Shown piece by piece: positions 24,369 to 34,983 of a stretch of DNA of 64,000 bases. The stretch's first letter is position 1. Every line of letters begins with the position of its first letter. The position numbers and the translations under genes are program-made. The stretch covers positions 6,068,931-6,132,930 of the forward strand of contig CM055096.1 in the NCBI GenBank assembly GCA_029204225.1. The letters are read 5' to 3'. The notes below the pieces were generated by a model that saw nothing but the letters and a program-made list of their open reading frames with translations, made no database searches and was not told the origin of the DNA. Source of the DNA: Diphasiastrum complanatum (Eukaryota; Streptophyta; Lycopodiopsida; Lycopodiales; Lycopodiaceae).

Positions 24369-27345
24369 AAGAGTTTGTGGAGCAGAGGAAGAGGAAAGGA
24401 GAAGAAGCAAGGTTGTTTGATCCCTGCTTGGTGCCTCCCATTTTTGTGCCTCCCACTCCACTCTCAGCCTTTCTCATTCTGCTGTCCATCATTATTCAGT
24501 GCTCACTTTGGAAGAGAGAAGGAAGGTTGATTTATAGCATTGTGTTTATTTGTGGGACTTCATTTTGTATCCCTTTGTTGCCTCTAACCATGTGGTTGTA
24601 GGCCCTGATATTGTGAGGATTGTACTTGTATATCTTTCCTATCTCTGACATTTGCTTGCAGGCTTGTAAAAAAAGTTGAAAATTTTGTTGTCTCATTGGA
24701 AGGAATTTTAGCCTGATAAATTGATCCTTTATTGTTATCTACTTGTTAGTATTGTCATTTCTGTGTGTGCTTGAATCATGATTGTTTTCAAGCATTGATA
24801 GTTTATTTGAAGAGACTTCTTTGAAAGTGTTCATAAGGCATTTTTTTGCTTGTGGATTGTTTGAAACCAAGTCATTTGTATGCTTTTGAGTTTATAAAGA
24901 GGTTAATTGATAGTCTGTCAATCAATGTCTAGATTGTCCTGCCCATAACCTACTTGATAGCAAGAAAGAACACCATGGCTATAGCTCCTTGGAGACACTT
25001 CAATTACCTACTAATTGCTTCTCAGACAACCCTTTGTATGATTGAGATTTATTGCACAGAGAGCCATTTCACAGTTTGTACATTGTTGGTTCACGAGTCA
25101 CGTTCTACATCCCTGAAATCGCCGGTTTGCAAGCTGTTTCCTTGCTAAAAATTGTAGACCTATCCATCCCCACCTAACAGGCTGATCTGCGCCCTCTTTC
25201 CTTTACCTACAGATCTGTTGTGGCTCATGCCCATCTCACATTGCCCTACGCCCCCTTTCTTGCTATACCTTTCTTATCTACAGCTCCCTACCTTCCTCAC
25301 CTGTGGATTTACCTACTACCTTCCTTACTTGTGTCTTATTTGCAGCCATCCTACTCATCATCTGTACTATCTGCACTGATTGCGATCATATACAATTTTG
25401 AATCCCTACTGTTAGTGGCCTCTTCTCTCCCTACTTGCGGTTTCATCTGGCCTACCTATGTTCATCTCATAGGCTAACTGTAGGCTTACCAAAGATCTGT
25501 CACATTGCCTATGTCAATCTCTACCAATAACCCTGTGCATTACCTTTAATCTAAATTTTTGGCAATTATGTGACAAATTCAGTGCTAGGGCCACGTGGAT
25601 TTTTCTAAACTGTTCAATTTATTGTCGATTGCAGTTTTGCATCTTGTTTGGTTCTTTGTTAGCACTCGGTGAGTTGTAGAGGTTTGGCACTTGTTTGGCA
25701 ACTGCCTTTTGGCATTTGCAAAGCCAGTCCAACTGCATACAGGGAGAACTAAACTCATACTTATCTTGCCATTGTTTAGATAACTATTGCTTATTACACT
25801 CTGATTATAAACGAACAATAACATAGAGTGCCATTTGTGATCCATAAAATTGTGATACCTTAATCGAACAACAACATTGCTATCTAATTGTTGAACAATA
25901 ACTGAACTTTGTAAGTACTTATTTCAGCTATTAAATGGCAAGATAAGTATGAGTTTAGTTTCTCCCTGTATGCAATTGGACTGGCTTTGAAAACCGCAAT
26001 CGACAATAAACCGAACAGTTTAGCAAAATCCACGTGACCCTAGCACTGAATTTGTCACATAATTGCCACAGATTTAGATTAAAGATAATGCACAGGGTTA
26101 AGGGATTGCAGGCAGGCAATGTGATAGATCTTTGGTAAGCCTACATGTTAGCCTACGAGATGAACACAGGTAGGCCAGAAGAAACGACAGGTAGGGAAAG
26201 AGAAGAGGCCACTAACAGAAGGGATTCAAAATTGTAGATGGTCGCAATCAGCGCAGATAGCACAGATGATGAGTAGGATGGCTGCAAATAGGACATAAGT
26301 AAGGAAGGTAGTAGTAAAACCGCAAGTGAGGAAGGTAGGGAGCCGTAGATAAGAAAGGTATAGCAAGAAAGGGGGCACAAGGCGATGTGAGATGGGAACG
26401 AGCCCGAACAAAACTGTAGGTAAAAGAAAAGAGGGCACAAATTAGCCTGTTAGGTGGGGATGGACAGGTCTGCGATTTTTAACAGGGAAACAGCCTGCAA
26501 ACTAGCAATTTCAAGGATGTAGAACGTGACTCAAAAACCAGCAATGTACAGACTGTAAAATGGCTCTCTGTGCAATAAATCTCAATCATACACAGGGCTG
26601 TCTGAAAAGCATTTAGTAGGTAATTGAAGTGTCTTCCAAGGAACTATAGCCGTGGTATTCTTTCTAGCTATCAAGTGGGTTATGGGCAAGACAATCTAAA
26701 CAATGATTGACAAACTATCGATTAACCTCTTTATAAACTCAAAAGAATACAAATGGCTTGGTTTTCAACAATCCACAAGCAGGAAAATGCCTTATGAGAA
26801 CTTTGAAAGAAGTTTCTTCAAATAAACTGTCAATGCTTGCAAACAATCATGATTCAAGCACACACAGATCTGACAATACTATTAATAAGTAGATAACAAT
26901 AAAGGATCAATCTTTCAGGCTAAAATCCCTTCCAATGAGGCAACAAAGCTTCCAACTTTTTCACAAGCCTGCAAGTAAATTTCAGAGATAGGAAAGATAT
27001 ACAAGTACAATCCTCACAATGTTAGGGCCTGCAACCACAGGGTTAAAGGCAACAAAGGGATACAAAATGAAGTCCCACAAATAAACACAATGCTATAAAT
27101 CAACCAAAAAATCAATAGCAATGAATGAATCAGACAACAGGGTAAGAAATATAGAGAGTGGAGGCACCAAGCACATTGCTTCTTCTCCTTCCTTCTCTCT
27201 TCCAAAGTGAGCACTGAATAATAATGGACAGAAGAATGAGAAAGGCTGAGAGTGGAGTGGGAGGCATAGAAACGGGAGGCACCAAGCACGGATCAAATAG
27301 CCTTGCTTCTTCTCATTTCTCTTCCTCTGCTCCACAAACTCTTTC
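24369..27345. repeat. Inverted repeat 2 (~1.4-kb arms)
   Basis: Left arm 24,369-25,773 and right arm 25,934-27,345 pair over their whole length. In a 155-base sample next to the outer ends I count about nine mismatches. The right arm has an extra segment of ~85 bases near 27,105-27,190. The loop (25,774-25,933) is 160 bases. Transcription through it would give a near-perfect long hairpin, the kind that plants process into small RNAs. Open frames on either arm (up to 117 codons) are not conserved between arms. Confidence 0.9.
25774..25933. repeat. Shared loop sequence, copy 2
   Basis: Loop of inverted repeat 2; see copy 1 at 23,750-23,902. Confidence 0.85.
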
Positions 27346-27724
27346 TCTTCACCAAGTTTCTCTCAAAATGACAATGGATGAATGCTACGCAGAGGCTGGC
27401 CTCTTCTAATGCTAGAGAGGGCTGAAGCCGAAAGAGGTACACCTTTCCGTGAATGGGCATCAACAAGGGGTTTTTTGGTAGTTGGGCCCAAACTTAAGGG
27501 CAGAGCCCCAAATTTGGTTTTAAATCACTATAGTGGCCTTCGGTGACAAACCTGAGAACTAGGGGCATAAGTCTCTTAAATAAATATAAGTCTAGCATAA
27601 ATCAATAACTAGACAGAGTTTCAATAAAAGTGCAACCGACCATAATGGGCCATTTACGCATCAGTGTTAAGCAGTTCTGCATTGGCATAATAGTGTGCGA
27701 TGATGATTTTCCATAAAAAATAGC
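27346..27724. other. No gene recognised
   Basis: Spacer between the second inverted repeat and a short perfect hairpin; no coding or repeat signal seen. Confidence 0.5.
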
Positions 27725-27780
27725 TTGGTGATATTGGTTGTTTGCGGGTTTTTCTCCCCGCAAACAACCAATGTCACCAA
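27725..27780. repeat. Short hairpin abutting a copia LTR
   Basis: Arms 27,725-27,748 and 27,757-27,780 are 24 bases each with one mismatch, enclosing an 8-base loop. The right arm ends exactly where the copia LTR begins (TGTAGAAAA at 27,781). Confidence 0.8.
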
Positions 27781-28211
27781 TGTAGAAAAATCAGTATTTA
27801 CACACAAAATGAGATGCAAACATTGATAGAATTTGATCAAACATGAATCAAATGATAAAGTACTATTGTTGTCCGTATAAAATCAGCAAGCTACTATATT
27901 TCACACGTGTAGATCCAAAAATAACAAACATAGATCATTCTACACATAGAATTGCATGCAATCACAAGTGTATCACACCAATGGATAGTAGAACCCAAGA
28001 AAACCATGTATAAGCATGAAATGAGATAGAGAAGAGAGAAGATATGCGTCTCCATGAGTTACTTCCTTTATAACAAGCTTAAACCCTATTTGGCCACTTG
28101 GCTTTTCCACCAAATGCTAACCTTGCTATTTTTGGGTCTAGATTCAAAGTACCCAACATTCAAATTTGAATCTACCCAAACTTGACTTCTAACTTTCCCA
28201 CACTTTCAAAA
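27781..28211 (-). mobile_element. Copia LTR, truncated, minus orientation
   Basis: The left end TGTAGAAAAATCAG gives a minus-strand LTR end of TACA. It matches the LTRs at 51,555-52,106 and 52,924-53,475, sharing the TTTCACACGTGT motif. Compared with those, ~140 bases of the LTR start are missing: the sequence jumps at about 28,212 straight into copia integrase. Confidence 0.78.
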
Positions 28212-28640
28212 AGTGTTTTGTACTCACCACCATTGTTACTCCTTAAGAACTTGATCCTTGTCGAAAATTGGTTCTCCCTTGCATTCTTGAACTTGATAAA
28301 GACATCATGTACTTTATCATTTCTCTTTAGTAGATAGATCCAACAAAATCTACTAAAATCATCAATGAATGTTACATACATCGTAGCTCCACTATTGCTA
28401 ATTGTAGTAAATCCATGAATATCCGAATGTACAAGTTGAAAAGGCTTTGTAGATCTAGTATAAGGTAGTCGATGTGACTTAGACAAAGCACAAGACTCAC
28501 ACACATGATTGATGCCACTTAAGGAACTTGGAAGACCTATCACAACCCTCTTTCTAGCCATTACCTCCAATGACTTGAAGTTGAGGTGTCCCATCCTTTT
28601 ATGCCAAACCTCTTGAATAGGTATTTGCTCTCTTGCAACA
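28212..28640 (-). pseudogene. Copia pre-integrase and integrase fragment
   Basis: MGHLNFKSLEVMARKRV and CESCALSKSHRLPY form the pre-integrase zinc region. HSDIHGF, YVTFIDDFSRFCW and RSNNGGEY form the start of the integrase core. The second catalytic Asp (normally RSDNGGEY) is Asn. The frame then runs directly into LTR sequence, so the rest of integrase, RT and RNase H are deleted. It is closely related to the copia fragment at 46.6-47.6 kb. Confidence 0.9.
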
Positions 28641-29527
28641 CATCCAACTTGGTTAGAAAGAACACAAGCATCTAGTTTGAAAACTTTCCTTGCCTTTTAC
28701 CTTTTTCAATCAAGACATCCTTTCTTTTGATCATACAAGTATCTCCATCAAACTCAACCTTGAGGCCTTTACTTAGCATTTGACTCACACTAAGAAAATT
28801 CTTGGTAATAGATGGAATAAACAAGACATCCTCCAAATGAACATTCCTATTTGTAGAGAGAGAAATATAAATTGTGCCAATCCCTTTGATTGCACACTCA
28901 CCATCATTGGCGTGTAGATCACCCACTTGTCATCTCCGTGTGCAAACAAAAAAGTGAAGTACTCTTTGTGAAAAGTCATGAACTTGCTCCACTATCAATC
29001 CACCAAGGATCTAGATCTCCATCATTAGCAAGCATAGATGAAGACATCACAAAAGCATCATCATTTGCATATCCAAACCATCCTCATTAAGAGTAAGATT
29101 ACCTTGCTTGTCTCGTTGATCTCTCTTCTTCTTGTAGCACTCACTTGCAAAGTGTCCTTTGATGCCACAATAAAAGCACTTGAGCTTTGATCTATACTTC
29201 TTTTTGCCATTTGCATCCACTTGATCTTGCCCTTTAGACAACTTACTTTTGGTTTTGCCCTTGAATTTTTCCTTTGTGAACATAGCATCCTCCGTGTCGA
29301 TGTACATCCACCTCTTGAAGTGTCGATGTAGATCCACCTCTTGCTTGAAGCCTATATTCTTCATTGATCAAGATCTCTTGAAGATCAATCAAACTTAGCA
29401 AATTCTTTTGAATAACAATACTTTGAACAATATCAGCATGAGCATCCAAAAATCCACTAGGAATCACTTGAATATTCTCTCATTTCTTAATGGTCTCATC
29501 AATGCAAGCCAACTCATCATTCAATGC
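28641..29527 (-). pseudogene. Copia gag zinc knuckle and protease fragment
   Basis: The zinc knuckle CFYCGIKGHFASEC (29,160-29,200) is preceded by a Lys-rich region. The protease side continues with DGECAIKGIGTI, SLSTNRNVHLEDVLFIP and NFLSVSQML. Frames shift several times (near 28,980, 29,100 and 29,350). A short direct duplication (GTCGATGTAGATCCACCTCTTG type) sits at 29,297-29,345. The gag N-terminus is cut where the Ty3 LTR fragment begins. Confidence 0.85.
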
Positions 29528-29726
29528 CAACTTTATTCACTAACTTGACATTTAGGCCCTGCGACATTCAAAGTCCCGCAAAATGGCCTAAAGTCCTTTT
29601 ATTAACATTCTAATCAATCAAATAACTATGTGATCATTGGGTTGGACTTACACACGCAGGGTGCCAAATCCCTCTCACTTATTAACTAGGGTTAGGGTTG
29701 CCTTGGGATCCGCAAACCCTCCAACA
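29528..29726 (-). mobile_element. Ty3 LTR fragment (3' LTR of small element Y), truncated
   Basis: The right end is TGTTGG on the minus strand at 29,726, matching the LTRs at 30,725-31,860 and 36,355-37,141. Only about 200 bp remain; the rest is cut at the junction with copia gag. It includes the empty-site version of the sequence into which the 378-bp element inserted at 31,458. Confidence 0.8.
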
Positions 29727-29745
29727 GTATCCCCCACCAAAACTG
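29727..29745 (-). other. Polypurine tract of Ty3 element Y
   Basis: On the minus strand GGTGGGGGATAC directly precedes TGTTGG of the LTR, the expected position for a polypurine tract. Confidence 0.7.
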
Positions 29746-29968
29746 GTGGCGATCCCACGACACCAACGTCGACGCTTGAATAGCCATATGGGTCCGGTGG
29801 CCATTCATGATAACGTTGTGCATTGACAAATGGGTAGTCGACACCATCCAAAAAAAGATCCCAAGATAATGCTTGTTGATGTTGATCCTTGTAGATAGGT
29901 GCACCTGCTAGCAATGACATTGTTGAAGCTAACGACAAGGTAATTGCAAAATTTCTTTTCTTTGACAT
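29746..29968 (-). CDS. Short unrecognised ORF in a non-autonomous Ty3 element
   Basis: The frame begins MSKKRNFAITLSLAS at 29,968 and stays open through the PPT into the LTR (to 29,675). The first ~25 residues are hydrophobic after a basic start, like a signal peptide or membrane segment. The middle is rich in Asp, Tyr and Pro (WPPDPYGYSSVDVG). It lies between the repeated leader and the PPT, where gag-pol would normally be. I do not recognise it, and it could be leftover sequence rather than a gene. Confidence 0.35.
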
Positions 29969-29970
29969 TT

Positions 29971-30595
29971 TCAAAAATTTGTAACTTACTCAATGTAACG
30001 AAATGAGAAAACAATTATATCTCCAGAAAGCCCTTTCAATACTCTACAAGTCTAGCTATTTAGATCGAATTATAGAGAATAGAAGGTTGGGCGAAAAATG
30101 AATCAAACAGGGCAGAAAAAAAAAACGAATCTGGAAGTTTCTGGTTTTTGACAAGTTTATAGAATTTTGTTGCCAACTTCAAAAATTTGTAACTTGCACA
30201 ATACTGAACGGAATCCAAAAAAAATATAAGGATAGAAAGCCCTTCCAATGCTCTACAACTGTACCTATTCAAATTAAATTACAAAGAATAGAAAGTAGGG
30301 TAAAAAATGAATCAAACAGGGCAGAAAAAAACCGAATCTGGAAGTTTCTGGTTTTTGACAAGTTTACAGAATTTTGTTGCCAATTTCAAAAATTTGTAAC
30401 TTGCTCAATACTAAACGGAATTAAAAAAAAATTATATGGAAAGAAAGCCCTTTCAATGATTTACAATGGTATTATTCAGATTGAATTATAGGAAACAGAA
30501 AGTAGGGCAAAAATTGAATAAAAAAGAGGCAAAAAATTAAAAAACAAAAAATACAGTCACCACCCATTTTTTGAACGTTTTTGGACATAACTCTC
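29971..30595 (-). repeat. Leader tandem repeats, ~207-bp unit, about 2.6 copies
   Basis: TCAAAAATTTGTAACTTGC-type starts occur at 29,971, 30,179 and 30,386, a period of 207-208 bp. Each unit includes GAATCTGGAAGTTTCTGG, except the last, shortened one. They fill the untranslated leader between the primer site and the short ORF of element Y. Confidence 0.88.
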
Positions 30596-30702
30596 ACAAA
30601 TCACATCCATAATGCAAAGCTAACCCTAGCATGCCACGACAAGATGCCTAATGCAAGTTAACCATCAACCAAACATGCTGCAAACTGAAAAATTGGCATA
30701 GC

Positions 30703-30720
30703 TCCCCGACAATGGCGCCA
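30703..30720 (-). other. Primer-binding site, tRNA-Asp type
   Basis: On the minus strand TGGCGCCATTGTCGGGGA, four bases inside the LTR end. It matches the 3' end of plant tRNA-Asp (complement of TCCCCGGCAACGGCGCCA) with two mismatches. Plant Athila/Tat type gypsy elements use this primer. Confidence 0.85.
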
Positions 30721-30724
30721 AAAT

Positions 30725-31860
30725 TGTAGTGGGTTTCTTTCCTTGCCTAATTTGAATCCAAGATCTAGTCAATCTAGCATCAAAGAGACGGAGTTAGTTG
30801 TCACGCGTAGGTTCGTTCCGATGAGAGCGATAATATAGTTCAGATTTCAACATGAATGGAGGATCTAACACTAACATCCATTAACACTAAGCATTAACAC
30901 TACATGCATTAACCCTACTTCCATTAACCCTAAATCCACAACAATGATAGAAACTTACTCTTCTCTCTCTCCTTTTTTCTCTCACAAAAAGCATAAGAAA
31001 TAGCAATCCAAATAATGATCAAATCCAACAATTAGCAAAATCCAAAGAAAGCATGAGAAATGGAAGAAAAGAGAGGAAGAGCAAGGACATTCATCAATCC
31101 ATTTCTAAAGAGAACCAATCTGCTTTATTGAAATGAGGAAATGAACATGAGGAGCAACTCGAGTTGGTCCTTTTTTATAGTAGAGAGGAGGAACCTGGCC
31201 TCTGAATCCTATTGGTCCAGTCTTGCCTCTCTTTTTATTCAAATTCAAAAAAGTGTGGGAACCATCAAAATTGGAGGGAAACCCAACTTTATACACTAAC
31301 TTGACATTTAGGCCCTGCGACATTACAAGTCCCGCAAAATGGCCTAAAGTCCTTTTATTAACATTCTAATTAATAAAATAACTATGTGATCATTGGGTTG
31401 GACTTACACACACAGGGTGCCAAATCCCTCTCACTTATTAACTAGGGTTAGGGTTGCCATTAGAGGAGTTCTAAATCCAAAAAAGACCCTTTGTAAAAAT
31501 TCTTATTATATTTTTTCACAAATTTTTCTTACACATGGACCAATCAAAACACTCAAATTTGAAATCTACGTAACGTAACTTTTTCAGTCCACATTTTGAT
31601 TCCATACTAAAAATGGCATAACATTTTAGTGGTAAGTCCGAATTTAGCAAAGTTTGGTGCATTGGAAAGCGCTCAACAAGGGCTTTTCAATGATATGTTA
31701 CATGATATACTTTTGAGCTATGATCAAAAGGTTATGGCAAGTCAAAAGTATTAGTGTTATAATTTTTTAATAATAAAAAAGACATCTTGCACGAATTTTT
31801 AAAGGGTCTTTTTGGAACTCAAAACTCCTCTAATGCTTGGGATCCTCAAACCCTCCAACA
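30725..31860 (-). mobile_element. Full Ty3 LTR containing a 378-bp insertion
   Basis: Ends are TGTTGG (31,860) and CTACA (30,725) on the minus strand. It is 1,136 bp long, or 758 bp without the inserted element at 31,458-31,835. It sits next to a primer site on the left, so it is the 5' LTR of element Y. On its right the exact LTR end abuts the RT of element X without a PPT. Confidence 0.88.
31458..31835. mobile_element. 378-bp inverted-repeat element (MITE-like), copy 1
   Basis: It begins CATTAGAGGAGTTCTAAATCC and ends with the complement, CTCCTCTAATG. AAAAAAGACCCTTT follows the left end and its complement precedes the right end, giving terminal inverted repeats of about 35 bp with mismatches. 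It has no coding capacity. The related LTR at 29,700 shows the uninterrupted site; joining the flanks here restores that site exactly, with no target duplication. Confidence 0.88.
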
Positions 31861-32615
31861 TAGCGGTGACTCAATGATGACTTTGATTCTGGAATAATCT
31901 CTAACAATGCCATGTCTTGATATCACATGTCCAAGGACAACTCCATGAGTGATCCAAATTTGACACTTTTTTGGATTTAAGGAGATTTGGTATTTGTGAC
32001 AACATTCAAATACTTTTTTTAAACTATCCAAATGGTCTATATCAGACTATTGACTCAGAGATCATCCAATTAGATTTCAAGAAATTTCTGCATGTAGTCT
32101 TTGAAGGCAAACTACATGACTCTTTGAAATGAACTAGGTGCGTTGCAAAGTCCAAATGACATAACTTTATAGGCATAAGTTTTCTATTCTGTTGCAAAAG
32201 CTGATTTATGGCGATCCATAGGTGTGATCTTAACTTGGTTGTAACCACTAAATTCATCCCAAAAATTGTATGCTTTTGTTCCAGCAAGTGGGTCCAATAT
32301 GCTTTCAGTAAAGGGTAACGAAAAGTGATCCTTTTGCAACACTTTGTTCAAAGCCTTGAGATTCACACAAACTCACATGTTTCCATTCTTCTTAGGAACG
32401 GCGACAATTGGAGAAATCCATTCTATATGTTCGATTTCATAAATAAAATCGTCTTCAAGTAATCTTTGTAGCTCTTTCTCTATAAGATCCATAATATTCG
32501 AATTATAGCGATAAAATTTTGTGACCTTTGGAATTGCGTCAGACATCAAGGCTATCGTATGCTTAGTAACCGAAGTAGAAATTCCTTTGAGATTCTTGTA
32601 TGTCCAGGCAAACAA
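31861..32615 (-). pseudogene. Ty3/gypsy reverse transcriptase, element X, broken
   Basis: Minus strand: LLEDDFIYEIEHIEWISPIVAVPKKNG, then VNLKALNKV, SGYNQVKITPMDRHKSAF, MSFGLCNAPSSFQRVM, and a catalytic box reading LDDL between two stops (the Y/F of the YxDD motif is a stop codon). It continues with HGVVLGHVISRHGI and ends KVIIESPL, where the neighbouring LTR starts. RNase H and integrase are absent. Confidence 0.9.
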
Positions 32616-34223
32616 TCTTGGTACTTGATGAATAACTTTCTTAATGCTTGAAATTGTTCGGGAGTAAGTTGCGCTCCAACTTGAACAATTTTCTCTGGCT
32701 CTCCTGGTTCATAAAGATTCATTGGTTGAGTCCTACCTAGTGGTCCATCGTAAACCTCTTTCTGATGCTTGCTCTTCTGGTTGATGATGAGCTTTGGGTA
32801 ATATAATTACAACATCGTCCAAAGTATAGCATTTAAAATGCTTGGGCATATCATGCTGGACTTCTTCTGATTGTTCCTTTTCATAAGGGCTGATCTTTGA
32901 TCTCCGTTTAGCTTTCTTGCCAAGAATTGATTATGGAGGTGATGACTTTCTAGAAGATGTGCTTGTCTCTGAAAGTGATGATCTCCTTGATAGTGATTTC
33001 TTGCAAGAAGTCCGACTTGAAGAATAATCCTTGCCCTTTCTTTCTTTTTTATCCAATAAAGGTGGTACATTTTTTGAATCAATTTTTTGAGAGGATATTT
33101 TCCATTTCAGGACCGTATTATAGTGTTTCTTAGCTTGTTTTTTTGTCATTAGTCCTGGAGCTTTTCCTTCTTTCAATATAATTTCTTTTGGTGGCTTTAT
33201 TGTCAGTTCATCCAAAATATCTCGAATTCCAAATCTTGTAGGATCCATGTGATTGAGGATCTGCTCATCGGTAAGTTCTGCATCTCCATCATAAGTCAAG
33301 GCATGACTAACATGTATTAGATCATCTTCAATCAGATCTGGAATTTGATCAATTGATATCCAAGCTAAGTTCATTATATTCAAGGAAAAAGTGATCAGTG
33401 TATCCAAAGTTCGATCAAGTAAGAAAATTTCACTTAATTCGGATTGATTGTCTTGTTGACACATATAGCCTGCTATACAATCCATTGCAAGAGCTTGATT
33501 ACAATTCACAGTGTCAGTTTGAGAGTCATATTGGACTCCTAGAGTCTTCATTTTCGATCACAAGTATGATCTGTTATTGATGAATCATCATCCCCTCTTC
33601 AGTCTACTGGCTTGATAGTCCAAGTGATTAGATCTACTTTGACCACACACTCACGATTCTCAAAAGTAATTTTGCCGGTGTCCCAATTATGAATTACTTG
33701 TGTAACTCATAACCATGGACATCCTAATAAAATTTGATATATATTTGGCGTGTCAGGTAAGTCCATTCCTACAAAAGTAATGACAAACTGCACTCCAGCT
33801 ATTTTGACAGGTATGCCTTCAACTATTTCTCTAGGACAGAGAGTCATTTTGATCAGCTAGCTTGATGGCAAAGGTGGCAAGCTTCAACTTGGTAAGTCCC
33901 CATTTGCGCATAGCTTGGTTGAAATCAGGTTAACTTCTGAACCTCCATCAATCATGATTATTTCTTTATCAAATTGTCTATGTTGTATCGACAAGGTGAT
34001 GTTTTTCTGCTCACTTTTCCAAGTTGTCCCCACCTTGAGTACTCTATTTGTTTCTTCAAACCTGGCACAAAAAAGTGGCTTCTAACGGACTTGTAGTTCC
34101 ATTTGAGTCAATCTTTCTACTAATATTTCTTTTGCTTTAGGCACCAGCTTAAGAAATTCTCCCAGTGTAATATCCATCTTGCTAGATAGAATATTTACGA
34201 TCATTTCATGGTGCAACTTTGTA
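32616..34223 (-). pseudogene. Ty3/gypsy protease and linker region, element X
   Basis: The frame at 32,931-33,551 starts MKTLGVQYDSQTDTVNCNQAL and is homologous to the plus-strand frame at 51,410-51,550. A long hydrophilic Lys/Ser-rich linker follows. Upstream (33,700-34,150) lies the protease-like region corresponding to 50,980-51,250, heavily interrupted. The assignment rests on similarity between the two elements plus order between zinc knuckle and RT. Confidence 0.6.
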
Positions 34224-34688
34224 TTAACATTTGTTCTTGGATGTTGCTTTAGCGGCTTCTTGGGCTTCTTCTTCTTGCAATTGTTTAATCCACTGCCTCA
34301 TATGCTGATATCTTTTCTTTTCTGCTTTGAGATTCAGATATACCTCTGATGCGGTAGGTATATCTATAGTTGGTGCTGATTCAATAGGTACTTGATTAAC
34401 TAGAATTTCTTTCTGTTTTTGAGCTCTGGTAACAACCATCAAAGGTACAGTTGGTTCAAGTTGAACTACTGGCCTTTTCTTGATTGTAATCACATTCAAT
34501 AACCCTTTGGGATTGGGTTTTGCAGGACATTCTTTTCTGCATGCAAAACATCCAAGTGGCGCTTTGGTCCATTGTCTAGCTGCTTGATTTTGCGTGGCAA
34601 CATAGATAGCATGCTGCTCTAAAGGACCACTCTCGTGATCATTGCTATAGTTCCATTGCTCATTACCATGATAAGGTTCTGGTTCCAT
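34224..34688 (-). pseudogene. Ty3 gag C-terminal region, zinc knuckles partly deleted (element X)
   Basis: MEPEPYHGNEQWNY matches the start of the frame at 50,095, and IDIPTASEVYLNLKAEKKRYQHMRQWIKQL matches its end. Where the 50-kb copy has two CCHC knuckles, this copy reads only CFACRKECPAKP: most of both knuckles is removed in frame. Nucleic-acid binding should be lost. Confidence 0.85.
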
Positions 34689-34983
34689 TAGATTAGCAGG
34701 AGGAGCACTATGTTCGATTGAAATTGGTAGAGCTAGTCATTTTGAAAATCCAAGGGCAAAATTGAAAGGTTTTTCATCATCACCTTTTGAATAAGTAGGT
34801 TCTTGAAACTGAAGCTTGGCATACCTTTGCTGGATATTTTGACGATTAAATGAGCAAAAGGCTGTTTCATGTCCCGTATAGCTACGCAGATGACAAATAG
34901 TATTCGTCATTCATTGTTTCAACATTGAGCATTCATTCATAGTATGATTGTCTGCTCAAATTGAACATCAGACATTTTTTCGG

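Noticed and set aside
24248-24601. 117-codon frame in the left arm of inverted repeat 2
   Set aside because: The matching frame in the right arm is broken and the sequence is better explained as an inverted repeat; no homology recognised.
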